Assembly (NCBI GenBank): GCA_935421135.1
Contig: OW285187.1
Location: forward strand, 4,898,001 to 4,962,000
Origin: Bugulina stolonifera
Lineage: Eukaryota; Bryozoa; Gymnolaemata; Cheilostomatida; Bugulidae
Direction of reading: 5' to 3'
Length of the DNA: 64,000 bases
Shown here: piece after piece, positions 11,883-23,663 of the stretch
Layout of the letters: each line of letters opens with the position of its first letter
Numbering within the stretch: position 1 is the stretch's first letter
Program-made: the position numbers and the translations under genes
Notes under the pieces: model-generated
Told to the model about the DNA's origin: nothing
Seen by the model: the letters and a program-made list of their open reading frames with translations, nothing else
Databases searched by the model: none

Positions 11883-13675
11883 TGATTAATTACTCAGACC
11901 GGCATATAGAGAGTTTAGACTAGTTGGTAAGGATAGACATGTGGGCCCCACCAGACCTGTGGGTTTCAAAGTGGTATGGTAAACTGAGTGTTAACTGTAA
12001 AAAAAAAAAAGGAACAAAACCATAGCGTCTGTTGGCAGCACCAATCAGTGCAATCGCCGTGATGTGGCAGCTCTTGTATCGATGAGGGCAGTGGTGGATA
12101 TTTATTCTACATGCAGATGAAATACAAACAGGGGACCCCAATTATTTTAAGCCCTGATAGTGAGTAAAGAGAACGACTTCTGGGTAACATTGGAATTACA
12201 TTGGAAAGCAATGGAATACTGCGAGTAGTTCTGGTAAGCTTGTACATTTTAAGGCCTAATTACATTGGACTATTTTTTTGATTTAAACAGAGTGACACCT
12301 CTTTTAGTTTAAAGTGAGATGCTAGTCACAAAATAATTAGCAGTAAAGGGACACTTACCAACCTTGGACTGCATGGTCTGGAGAGAGCAGGAGGAACAGA
12401 TAGATCAGTTATTTGTTCTTGTTGTATTCTCTAACAAGTGCTATAGCAGCTATAAAGCTGTAGCAGCTTTCAATAGCATGCTAGCAATTATACTTTCTTA
12501 GCTAAGGGTAGACAACTACACATAGAGCATTATAAAGGGATGGATGTATTGGGATCAAATTACCAACAAATCAAAGTCTGGCTTACAGAAGAAATCATTA
12601 TTGGATAGTGATTCAAGGGTACATTAAAAAAAAGACACACCATCTCACATTATACAAGCTACTTCAGAGTTCTAGCTGTCTCATTTGAATGAGTGCACAA
12701 AATAAAAAGTCACCAGTTCACCAGGTCATGGTTTACAGTAAACCAGTACTTTCGCAAGATTTTCAATTTTCTTTGGAGGTTTTTAGTGCATTCACTAACT
12801 ACAGTGTAGATGTAAACCTATGTCATGTAGCTTCAATATCATCAAGTTACAAACTACATTGTACATTATAGCTGGTGTCATGGCCACTTTAATCTTGTGC
12901 ATCCCATGATATAGAGTCCTTGCAGGACTTATTAGGATGCATGTGTTATGTAGCACTTCATTACACTTGAATAATGAAACTGTATCTGGAGTGAGAAGAA
13001 GAATAGAATACTAAATCGACAAAGAAATCAATAACTGCATTTACAATCTGAAGCTCTTCAGCCATTGGTTGGTTGGTTCTGCCATGTAATGTAATATAGT
13101 TTAATATCATTGTGTTGATAGTGTAGTCGTCAGACACCTGACGACACTTCTAACCCAGTAAATGCTAATTCGGTTGTTTTCTGATGACAGAAAGTAATCT
13201 ACGTCGTCTACATCGTCAATCACTGGTATTAGCCTAATTAATTTACATAAACATGTATATACAGTATATTTGCTAACTATTTTTATCTACTTTTACAATA
13301 TTTATATTATACTGAATTATAGTGCTAACTTATATCTTTTCATATTTGGGCTGTCGATATCTATCATTGGTCGTTATTCAGTTGGTCGTTATTCAGTTGG
13401 GTGTTATTCAGTTGGACGGCCAGCCAATCAGCATTTAATCTATATACCTACATGTACATAAGCAGACTGACATCATATTGTAACTCAATGTTAAATTATT
13501 TGTTACTGGTGCAGGATCTTTTACGTAATAAACTTATTATCAGCAACATATACTGGAGATATTTACATTGTAATCTATTCAATCGTTTGCAATAGTATTG
13601 CCATATATATACAAGAGTCTTGTTACGTTATGTACCTAATTGGTTGATTTGTCTATTTTAGTGACCTAATTTAAT
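11883..13675. other. Intergenic; small tandem repeat only
   Basis: No gene recognised. The stretch contains an A-run near 12000-12010 and a 15-bp tandem repeat (TTGGTCGTTATTCAG, three copies) at about 13367-13415. Short open frames here have no family resemblance. Confidence 0.5.
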
Positions 13676-15907
13676 ATGGCAGATAACCAAGAAGCCGTTC
13701 AGGGTGCATCTGCTGGTTCTCCAGACTCGTACCCAATGAAATGTTCTGATCTTAGAATATATGGACATGTGCTTATCATGGGTAAACCGTGCCAGATAGT
13801 GGAAATATCAACTTCTAAAACTGGAAAACATGGTCATACAAAGGTTTGTGTTATCAATCGTAGTCATCGATCTACATGTGGAAGCAATATGATCAATTAA
13901 AATGTAATATTTTTCTCTGAAAGCATAAATAAAATTTTTGTGAGTCAATACAATACATTTGCACAGTAGAATTTGTAAGGTTTAGTGCACTAACAATTAC
14001 TCAAATTGTCATATTCCTAAATCAATGTTATGCCAGTAACTTTGACCCACACCTTCATGGGCCCTGCACTCCGTTGAATTTGAATTCACGGGACTGATTA
14101 CTCATTCACTTTAAATTCTCTAAATAAAATAGAATAGAATAAGGTTTATAACCATCTACAGCTACTTGAATCAATATTTTTGATTTCACTCGCATTTAAA
14201 TTGTGATGATAGTTATGACTATATTTCTATATCCAACTGTATTTCCGTATTTTTCAATAGCAATTTAATTCCTCACCCATTTACAAGATATTCGTATTGC
14301 TTACAATTAGTAATCTTATAGGTCTTTCAAAGGAACAGATTCTACTAGTTGAGAATAACTTCATTTCAGCTGAGAGGGATATTTACCTGTTTATCTACAT
14401 GTATGTATAACTTTCCAATTATATTTAACCAGGTTTTTAAGTTACTCTGACCACTCGATAATGCATTCTTTTAGAGTTAATAGAATAAAAAATTGGATTC
14501 AAATAATAGGAGACTTTATTGCTCCGAATATACATGTATACCCTAAAAGAAGATGCTGTTTTAGAGTATAACAAACTCACCGTTTTATATTCCCCTACTA
14601 TACTTGTGGTCATTTTGTAGACATGGGTCATGGCCAGCTACAGTGCCCAATAGTAAGACATATTACCCACATTATGTTCTTTCTTTCCCTCCCAGATGCA
14701 TCTGGTTGGAATCGACATTTTCACTGGCAAAAAGTATGAAGATATCTTTCCTTCTACGGACAATGTTTCTGTACCTCATGTAAATAGTAAAGAGCTCCTA
14801 CTTAATGATCTCAGCAAAGATGGCTATGTTATGGTAATGAATGATGGTGGTGAGATACACTGTACAAGCGGATCTAAAACTAGAAGGCGAAGTTGGCAAG
14901 AAAATTAAAGAAAAATTTCATGCACTTGTTGGTGACGAATCAATCATGGTAAGCATTTTCAACTCTTGCTGTTAGTGTTCCCAATTGGAAACAGTTGAGA
15001 GTGGAGCATTACATTCAGTCACTGTTTAGGTCAACTCATGTTCTGACCATCGACCATAAATTACAGTAGTAGAAAAGACTTAGTAATTTACAATGCTAAT
15101 ATGTGAGCTTACATGATTGGATAATAATAATAATAGACAATAACAACAGAAAAGTTTAGAGAAGTTATACCTGCGGTAATTAAGTGAGTATAGAGTCAGT
15201 TTTATGCAGTCTGTATGTTATGTGAGCTGGAAACACCACAATAACTCGGCATGTGTTGACTGTGTTAATTATGGTTTAAAGACTTGATATTAAACCTGCA
15301 AACGCTGATCATTTGAATATCAATAAAAAGTAAATCAGAATAGAAATCACATTACATGAGAGCTGAGAATTCCCAGCAAACACATTCATTTGTTAACTAC
15401 GGTATGGACATCCCTCACAACCTTGACATTCGTTTACTCTAAAACTATTAATAAAAACTTTGGTCCCGTTAAAGTTGTCTACATCTCATATTTCCTTCTC
15501 ATTGTCGCTTTCAATTGAGCTTAGCTTTCAGCCCTCTGTTTCTCATCCCCAGCTATAATTTGAACAGCCGTCAGATAAACCAGGTGTGCTAAAAAACTAA
15601 CAATTTTTGGTAAAAATCGAAACTGTTGGTCTCAAAAGTATCAAGCGATGTCGGATTTAGCATGTAGGATTTAGCATGTAAGGTGATAATAGTTTTACTG
15701 TGCACAAATTTCAAGCTGGGATGGCTTGCCAGATCATAATTATTATGTTAGCAGCTAAAGAAACTAGTGGGGACTGATATGAATTAATTACAAATATACT
15801 TGAGAAATGCAAGCTTGATAAAACTGTTATTTTAATCTCCTTTGCAGATTACTGTTTTTCAATCAATGGGTATTGAAAAGATTGTCTCCTGCAAGCTAGC
15901 CAGATAA
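13676..15907 (+). CDS. eIF5A: Translation factor eIF5A, reading frame interrupted in exon 2
   Basis: eIF5A binds the ribosome and promotes peptide-bond formation and termination. Its activity requires hypusine made from one lysine. Exons: 13676-13843 (MADNQEAVQG start, ending STSKTGKHGHTK; the hypusine-site lysine is Lys51 in KTGKHGH), 14696-14948 (HLVGIDIFTGKKYEDIFPST) and 15848-15907 (ITVFQSMGIEK to TAA). Introns are GT-AG and the exon joins are phase 0. In exon 2 the frame that reads MNDGGEI meets the frame that resumes at DLKLEGEVGKKIKEKF (14871) across 13 nt (14858-14870), where the family has two residues. Exon 2 is 253 nt, so the frame shifts by one and a stop follows at 14906-14908. 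This may be a real lesion, an allele or an assembly indel. All other landmarks are intact. Confidence 0.9.
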
Positions 15908-16902
15908 GGTTAAGATCCTTCTGTAAATTATATAAGATGGTAGGCTATAATATTGTGACTTAGTGATAATTATGTTATTGCAAAAAGTTGCATGTTTTCT
16001 CTGGTACAGAAATTTATCTATATGTAGGTGGAAATATGAAACTTTTTATTCATCAAATACTCAACTATTCTGACCATGATGTTTTGGTCATTTATTTCAC
16101 AAAGTGTACTTCAAATATTAGTGCATGTTGTGTCTTATAGTAGCTAACATGACAACTTGGCATGTAGTTAAAAGGTTTTATGTCGGTGTACTCTGTATGT
16201 TGTTAGAATTGTTAATATAGTAATATTGTTTCTTAGTCCAAGTTTTACAGGAATCCATATGATAGTCTGTACCTTTCTGCCACCTGCTTCATTTGTTCAT
16301 TTGTCATGTTTAAGTCTCATAATATGAAACTTTTTCTGATACAAATGTAACAGATTTTACAATTTTCACTCTGGTTGAATAATAAATAAGTATTTTTCTC
16401 GTTTTTAGTTGGAATATAAATATGATTACTTCTTTTGAAATGCTTAAAAACTCACATGCAGCAGCTTTGTATATCTACTTTATAAAGCAGACAGCTTGAA
16501 TATAGTATACAGAGTAATTGTGTCTCTCCTGTTGTGGTAAAAATACAATTCTCAAGCATAATATAAAAACGCAACATCTCTCGTCTAGGGAGTGCATTGT
16601 ATACATTTGCAACACCAGCTATTGCCTAAAATTGATAAGGCTAAGCCATACAGATTATGGGATAGAGGTTATTTATCTACATGTATATGAAAGTCACATT
16701 AAATCACGTTGTGATTTTCCATACGACTTTGTTAATTTTGAATTAAAAGAGGATAATTTCTAAAGCAGGAAATGATATAAAAGCATTGCGCTACCAACAC
16801 ATGCCACAACAAGACTTAGTCTAGAATAGTAGAGCAACTTTTAAATTTTAGATGCTCGGTTATAATAGTGGTGAATAGGCAGAAGAGATCACCCGTCTTC
16901 AC

Positions 16903-17147
16903 ATTCGACCCAAAATAGGTCGGGTTCTACAAAAGTTGCTTATAATGGTCCAATTCATGTACAAAATGAATATCAATGGATTCTGAGAGGTCGGGCCTCT
17001 TTACATGGGTATAAAAGGCGTAAAAGACTTAGTAATAAACATGTAACTATATACAATAATATAGGAGTGAAGTACAAGCAGATATATACAATTATGTGCA
17101 CACAAGAATGAGTGTCAGATGTAAGATACGACTTGGCGTACCATTAC
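16903..17147 (+). mobile_element. MITE-like element, 5'-truncated copy
   Basis: Matches the right part of the elements at 4931-5645 and 31174-31834 (blocks GACCCAAAATAGGTCGGG and GAGAGGTCGGGCCTCTTTAC) and ends in ACCATTAC followed by AATAT. The left half is missing. Its right end abuts a GGTATAATAT microsatellite. Confidence 0.7.
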
Positions 17148-17440
17148 AATATGGTATAATATGGTATAATATGGTATATGGTATAATATGGTATAATATG
17201 GTATATGGTATAATATGGTATAATATGGTATATGGTATCTGGTATATGGTATATGGTAGGCTATATGGTATATGGTATATGGTATTATGGTATTATGGTA
17301 TATTATAATTATTTTCTAAGTGAAATCATCATGTAGGCCGTCTAGCTAAAAGCAGAGTGTGACAACTCCCGACAGAGGGCATGAGTTTAGCAAATCATAT
17401 TTGTTCCCAAAAGACAAGACAACCAAACAGGAACAAACAT
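17148..17440 (+). repeat. GGTATAATAT microsatellite plus interspersed repeat body
   Basis: 17148-17313 consists of GGTATAATAT and GGTATAT units. 17310-17440 is the inverted counterpart of about 2432-2560. A minus-strand open frame at 17582-17440 (begins MSQESTTNVTTPT, continues KKRPRNSVRG) lies in the adjacent single-copy DNA and could be a first exon, but nothing downstream supports it. A 14-bp G-run sits at 17755-17768. The rest of 15908-18104 shows nothing recognisable. Confidence 0.75.
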
Positions 17441-18104
17441 TTTTGGCTTCAGCTTGTAAAGCACAACAAAGATGATCGAATTCAAGTGCAAATAAAACTC
17501 CCCGAACACTATTTCTCGGTCTTTTTTTAACAGTTGCGACAGTTGTCGGTGTTGTGACATTTGTTGTCGACTCTTGTGACATTTGTTAGAAGCAACTCTA
17601 TAGCATCTCTTGGTGCTTTGACAATCGTAAAAACTTTTTTGTAACGTTTGTCGGTGTTGTGACAGTTGTGAAGTTTCCAGTCGCTACCGTGGGTTATCAA
17701 ACTGTTATTGTTAACTGAAAGACAGTGCAGGTGGCTTCATTGAATTGGGAGAAAGGGGGGGGGGGGGGTGGAAGGAGGAAGGACTACTGTGTAGGCTAAA
17801 TACTCATTAGGGAGAAAGAAAAATCCAAAACATTGTACAATGTAATATACGGGTATGTGGTAGTATCTAACTTGCAAAATCTCCACGACTACTAGCATAC
17901 GTATGTGTTCTATAAACCATGGGCTGGGCAAGATGCAACTGTTAATGAACCTCATTATGTTGGAGTTATAAAACTAAAGACCGACCCTATTGGATGTGAA
18001 GAATGCAACTAAGCATCCCATTGGGTAGGATTGAATTAACTAAATATCTTATAAGGGGGAGAATACAGCTTAGTGATAAGGTACATTATTTAGTTATCTG
18101 GTAG

Positions 18105-18200
18105 GGATACAAATTGAATGGAGTGGTGCAACAGAAAGCACCAAATACACAGCAACCGGAATGGAGGAAAGATCAAACATTTGAAGAACAGTTTAAAGAG
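18105..18200 (+). CDS. Orphan pre-ARID exon (possible alternative upstream exon)
   Basis: Between a TAG acceptor and a GTAAGC donor lies a phase 0-0 exon that ends WRKDQTFEEQFKE. The W-x(4)-FEEQFK ending matches the exon before the ARID in this family (WSYQEQFKP in the gene at 54820; EPAQFEE in exon 1 of the two-ARID gene). No LYEMG-type exon follows before 19059. It could splice directly to 19502 as an alternative to exon 1 of the two-ARID gene (same phase), or be a remnant of another unit. The upstream start is not identified. Confidence 0.5.
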
Positions 18201-18786
18201 GTAAGCAGCCTGATATATTAAACACTATGCCAGTTTTACTGAATACATTGAATAACTACAATGTATCTCTTACGTACACGTAACATGTACATGTAGGCAA
18301 CATGTAGGCAAAGTGACATTTATGTATTCATATTGATTTCATGTAGCGACCATCACTGAAAGAGGAGTAGGCCTATCTCTCCAGGATTCTTCTAAAATTG
18401 GCGAATCATTTCGTTTATCCAGGGGATGTGTCCCATGCTACTTAGCCCACATTATGGTAAGCATAATTTTACTCCTTGGTATAATGTAGCTTTATAAGAA
18501 TAGTTCATAACTTGAATAATTCATAACTTGATTGTCTAGTTGTTACAATATCCCGTACGTTATGATACTTTATGCATTACTAAGTATGAGTTATAGTAAA
18601 GAGTAACCTCTTGTACTCCTTGATTACAGTGACTGCTGCATTCACCTTGAACTTGAATAATTATTGTGTTTACAGTTGACAACTCCCCGAAACCTTGTTG
18701 TTCACATTATTTACACTCCATAATTATATAGTATCAACATAACTTATGGTTGTAAAGTTAAGTGAGTTTTAATTTAAGTTATTATA

Positions 18787-18870
18787 GGGGTCACTAGTTA
18801 TTATAGAGATTAAAATGCTGAAGGGTCCAGGTTCAAATCCCATTTATGGTGGTGCTAGTGTAATTCCCAT
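18787..18870 (+). mobile_element. tRNA-derived SINE, truncated copy 2
   Basis: An A-box-like part (GTTATTATAGAGATTAAAATG) is followed by a well-kept B box (GGTTCAAATCCC) and the GGTGGTGCTAGT block shared with the SINE at 19775. The 3' half is missing. Confidence 0.6.
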
Positions 18871-19058
18871 GTTTCTTATATAGCCCAGAAGCTAGGAATT
18901 AATCTAAATTATATATCATCCTGATTGTGCTTAGTACATCTAGATGGGGAATGGGTGCTAATTTTAATTATTGCTTTGGAAGCTTTTCTCTAGCATAATA
19001 TATAAAACAAACACTAGCAAACACTTGCTAAGCTTTCTCTCACAGGATCATATTCTAG

Positions 19059-22000
19059 ATGGCGTCCAGTCAGAGAGATCAAGAATTACAAGGTAAGAGA
19101 AATCCTGGTGATGGAAAGGAGAGACACCATACAGAAGAACAAACTAAAGACAATAATCTGATGTTTGAGCCGGCTCAGTTTGAGGAGGTCAGTTTATTTA
19201 TAGATTTTTTTGCTGACTGTTGACTTGGAGAATTACATAGTATATAGACTGCTGTACTACAATTAGTCTAAGACTTTGGTAACACCATGTCTATTGAATC
19301 TAAATTTTATCAGATTATTTAGAATATCTCCAGAGTGAGAAACGACTATATTTCTCAGGTTTGACATTTAGGCTATACTCTACTAACCTCTACAATGTAC
19401 ATCAAAGCCAAGCAAGGATGTTGTTACTAATTCTAAAAAGATATATTAGTTGTCTTCTTTGCTGACACTTTCTAGAATTTTGCATATCTATGTAAATGTA
19501 GCTCTATGAGATGGGCACAGAGACAGAGAGAGGGAATTTCCTGGATAGATTGTTGCAGTTTTACAAGTTCACAGGTAAGTTTATTACTAAAGGTGCTTTT
19601 CCTCCTTTGAATCAATGGATTTAATATTTTGTTATCCTAAACACAGTTCAATTATGAAAGTTAATAACAAAAATATAATAATACTCGTGTGATATTTCCC
19701 CTTGGTGATTCTGTATAACTAAATTTCTTTAATTTGCCGATTTTATTTTACTTCTATCATATGGTAAAAGCAATAGGGAGCAGCCATAGCTTAGGGGTTA
19801 GAGTGCTGAGCTTTCTTGCTGAAGGTTCCAGGTTCGAATCCCAGTCATGGTGGTGTTAGAAAGAGCATCCAGCCACAATTGCTCCTGTGTCTCATATAAA
19901 AGTCCTTGGAGTCATGCAAGCCAGTATGGCTTCAAGGCAACTCCTCTACCCCTGCCAAAAAGAGGCCATGTCATCTGGGCCTTTCTTACAGGGAGTTTGC
20001 CAGCACTGCCACCTGGCAGTGCAAGATAGAATGGGCTGGTCACACCGAGGAGTATAAGCTAGTGGGTTTTATATGGTAAAAGCAATTGCTACAGTGTCCC
20101 ACCTTGAAGATCTACAATATTTTTACTATTAGTAACACTAGTTAGTTGCTTGGATAAACATAGTTCAACCTTTAACTTCAACCTTTAACCTGCATGCTAT
20201 TTAATATAGGGACACATGTGAAACAAATACCAAGAGTTGGCAAGGTGCCACTGGACCTCTATAAGCTCTACTGCTTAGTAGTAGCAGAAGGTGGACTGTT
20301 TGAAGTGGTACAGGGAAGGCTTTGGAAGAAGATAACTCCAAGACTGAATCTACCTATAACAGAACTTGGCCACGAGAGCATCGTAAAACATATGTAAGTA
20401 CCATATAACTGTAAGTATTGCATAACTGTAAGTATTGCATAACTGTAAGTATTGCATAGCTGTAAGTATTAACTGACTATAAATACTACATGACAGTAAG
20501 TACTATGTGACTGTGAATAGGCCTACTACATGACTGTAAATACTACATTACTGTAAGTACTACATGACTGTGAATACTACATGACTAGGATAACATTGGA
20601 TTGTCAATCACAGTAATACTGGTGTTACATAAACAGTGATATTGATTCCCCGAGGCCTACATATTATACATTCACTTCAGGGAAAATATTATATTCTTTT
20701 ATACAACAACCTTGCTACATGATAGCCTAGGTTTCATCACATCTCATGGCTATTGGATGGAAGTGCAAGAACCACATAGAAACTCTAGCATGAGATCCTG
20801 AAGACAACCTAGAGAATAATTATTAAGTGCTTCTAGTCTTGACCTTCTGTGCTCACTGTGGTGAAACCTGATATACATGTATGAGGAAGTTCTAGTCTGC
20901 CTGTTATCTTGTAGATATACTAGGTACCTATATGAGTACGAGAGAAATGGTCATATGTTCATGTCAAGAAATGAAGAGCTAGAATCAGCTTCTTTAACAA
21001 GAACTCAAGGTATGTAGACCGATGATCTTTTACCAGATAGTAACTTACTGCAGGTTCGAGTTACTTATAATTTGTCGTGGCGCGAGTTAAATAGTTAACA
21101 TTTTGTGGTGGTAGAACTTTGACTATACCCAGTGTTTGAAGTGTGGTTATACGGGAGTATAAGGCGTGTAAATCTGTTAAACATTTTCTACATGCACCAT
21201 GTACCCACCTCATTTGTTCCATTTTGACACTGGCTATGCCCATTAGCAAGGAACTTGTTTATGAATAGCTATGTGTTTAGATTCGCCACTCTAATATAAG
21301 TCAATCTCTGATTGGAGCTTGAAACTAAAGGTTTGTGATACCTTATCTTATTGCTGCTCACATAAATAAGTTTTGTTGCAGAAGCTATTGTAAAACACTG
21401 TATTTGCATTTGCCTTCTTACACATATGAGCAATATAATCTGATACAGACCTGTACCTATTTGGAGAGTCACACTAATAACTAGTTTTGTGTCAATTTTG
21501 TTTAAAACTAGAAATATCTGGTAGAACTAAAGTTATAAAAGAAGTAACAAAGGAAGAGTCACTAGAAGCAGTAGATTCTTGCAATAAGAACAGTAACAGG
21601 GTCAAACTAGAGGTAGACCAGGATGGAATTCCTGTGAGGGCGACCTTTGATAGAGGGGACAACTCCCAAAGTGGGTATGAATCAAATGATGTACATATGA
21701 TGAGAAGACCTTCATTGATGTCCATATTAACAAATAGATTGAAACCCCAGGACAAGCTACCTCTAGTTTCCTTCAAGCAGGTAAGAAATCTATGTTTGAC
21801 TTTAAACTTACGCTCTGGCCACCTGTCTGCTACACTTGTCAATATTCTCTAACAAAAAAGAAATAAGTTCATAACCTAAATGGGTGGTGGGAGTTCAATT
21901 GGTTGAAGTTTGAGAATGGAATACCACTAGGTGTAAACATGTACATTTGTATATGACACATTCTTATACTTCCTTTAGCTCTATGAGATGGGAGTGGAAC

Positions 22001-23458
22001 CACGCAGAGAGATGTTTCTTGATGAGTTACAGAGAGTTATGACTCTAAAAGGTGGCTAATTACAGTTTAACTTCCTTACAAATCTGGTTTGATGAACTCT
22101 GCCTATAAAAACAGTTGCCCACAGCACTGGTGGGTTTCTACATTTGGAATCTTAAGTGTGATTCGCCTGTTGCAGCAAAGTTAGAACTTAATATAATATT
22201 GTAATGAAATATTCTGTTCAGTCTTGCACATGTAAATAATTAGGTTGACTAAGAACCAACAGAATTATTATAGTATTATTCAGAGTAGAAGTCTCATTAG
22301 TGTGCGTCAACTGGCTAACAATAATACCCATTCAAATACGTTGTTTATCTGTACTTACACTGATGTACTACATGCATGTGCCCACAGGTGTAGAAATAAA
22401 CAGTGTACCAGTAGTGGCAGCTGCTCCAATAGATCTGTATAAACTGTACTGCTGTGTGGAAGAAAAAGGCGGAATGGAGGTGGTAACCAGCTCTCAAAAA
22501 TGGGAAGAAATAGCAACAAGTCTAAACTTACCTTTTACAATAAAAGGCTATTCCTACACTCTGCAACAAGTGTAAGTAGCAGTAATCAGTTTTTGGATAG
22601 AATAGATCATAATAACTACATGTACTATTGGGCAAAGGGGTATAAAAGTGCTTATATCAATGTTAAGTACTGGCTCACAAACAAGTGCCATAAGAATAAA
22701 TAGTTTTTAACAGTAGTGGTAAGCTTTATAAAATATAAGTCATTAGACACATTCTGTGTTGATAGAAATGCGTTGAGCAATTTTCTGCTTTTCTGCGGTT
22801 TTTTCTTGCATTTGACCGATTGGACGAAAGATCTCCTTCTGCCATACAAATGACTGCAGTCGTTTTTAAGTGATGCTAGTTTACTTGCAGATACAGAGAA
22901 TATTTGTATGAGTTTGAGGAACATAGCTGGACCATGCCAAAAGTTCAAAAACCTAAACATCAATTACAAAGTAAGTATTTGCTAAGTCTTATAGAGTGCC
23001 TGTGGTAGTGTAGATGCTAATATTGCTCAGTGCTTGTTTATGAGGCCGAGAAAGATAGTACATGTACATAATATATACGTTTCTATTAATATAGTAGCAA
23101 CTACATTGACACTTCAATCATAAGTCACAGGGATAAGTGCAATGTAGGCTATTTTTATCTTTTATGTCTGGATGACAAGTTCAATGTAACAATTAAACTT
23201 GTTTCATCTAAATGGTTGAAAGTACGTAGAAGCTGGCTTTTTGAAATTAAATTTAGTTACAAGACATATAAAATAATTGAGAAAAACTTGCTAAATACTA
23301 CAGGCAAGGAAGAGTTCGTTGATTGCCCAATACTGACGAAGCTGCTATCGGAAAGCAGTCCTTCAGAGAAACCAGCTAGAGAAATAAAGAATAAAACGAC
23401 AGCAACCCATACAGATGCTGATTCTGACTCTGGTTTGCAAATAAATTTAAATTCTTAA
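19059..23458 (+). CDS. Two-ARID-domain DNA-binding protein (413 aa)
   Basis: Nine-exon model, 1242 coding nt in frame: 19059-19187, 19502-19574, 20210-20393, 20915-21009, 21512-21780, 21979-22051, 22388-22571, 22891-22970, 23304-23458 (TAA). ARID 1 comprises LYEMGTETER, IPRVGKVPLDLYKLY, EGGLFEVV, LWKKITPRLNLP and YTRYLYEYE. ARID 2 comprises LYEMGVEPRR, IDLYKLYCCVEEKGG, KWEEIATSLNLP and YREYLYEFEE. A roughly 90-residue acidic/basic linker ending SFKQ joins them and itself resembles a pre-ARID exon, so the protein looks like two units fused by loss of an intervening start and stop. ARIDs bind AT-rich DNA through a helix-turn-helix; a nuclear regulatory role is inferred. The sixth donor is non-consensus (GTGGCT). 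If that intron is not spliced, the product ends soon after exon 6 and contains only ARID 1. A SINE sits in intron 2 and a minisatellite in intron 3. Confidence 0.75.
19775..20070 (+). mobile_element. tRNA-derived SINE with target-site duplication, copy 3
   Basis: The head has an A-box-like TAGCTTAGGGG (19787-19797) and a perfect-looking B box GGTTCGAATCC (19831-19841), as in a tRNA-derived RNA polymerase III promoter. The body continues to the CTGGCAGTGCAAG and GGGCTGGTCA blocks shared with copy 1. The element is bracketed by an exact 16-bp direct repeat, ATATGGTAAAAGCAAT, at 19759-19774 and 20071-20086. It lies in intron 2 of the two-ARID gene, same strand. Confidence 0.85.
20396..20590 (+). 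repeat. Minisatellite built on a splice-donor-like unit
   Basis: Roughly ten degenerate units of about 17-18 bp (TGTAAGTATTGCATAAC and variants) start a few bases after the exon-3 donor ATGTAAGTACC of the two-ARID gene. Most units carry GTAAGT or a close variant, the 5' splice-site consensus. The left units are nearly identical and the right units more diverged. Confidence 0.8.
20655..22075. repeat. Inverted segmental duplication, right copy
   Basis: Reverse complement of about 615-2065; contains exons 4-6 of the two-ARID gene and flanking introns. Because this copy sits inside a complete gene, it is the likely source and the 615-2065 copy the derivative. Confidence 0.85.
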
Positions 23459-23657
23459 AATATTCAAACTACTTGTTAATTTCATCATGTTTGATATTAG
23501 ATGCTAATCAATATTATTGTATTACCTGACAGTGTAGCCCATTAATTGAAAAAATTCTACTAGGCATAAAAACAGCGTTATAGTAGTGTTTCTTGCAAAA
23601 TGGTGTAAAGCCATAGAACCGTACTACATTATAATAGAACCCAGCTGTACATAAAAA

Positions 23658-23663
23658 AATAAA
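23658..23663 (+). terminator. Candidate polyadenylation signal
   Basis: AATAAA about 200 nt after the stop of the two-ARID gene; it is the first such hexamer downstream. Confidence 0.35.

Noticed and set aside
14855..14873. A 19-nt micro-intron restoring the eIF5A frame
   Set aside because: Too short for a spliceosomal intron, and its removal does not rejoin the frame at DLKL.
17346..17582. 78-residue minus-strand open frame beginning MSQESTTNV
   Set aside because: Its second half lies in a repeat shared with 2432-2560, and no downstream exon was found; noted only as a possible first exon.
19775..19850. A functional tRNA gene
   Set aside because: A and B boxes are tRNA-like, but the sequence continues into a shared SINE body with a target-site duplication and I see no convincing cloverleaf.
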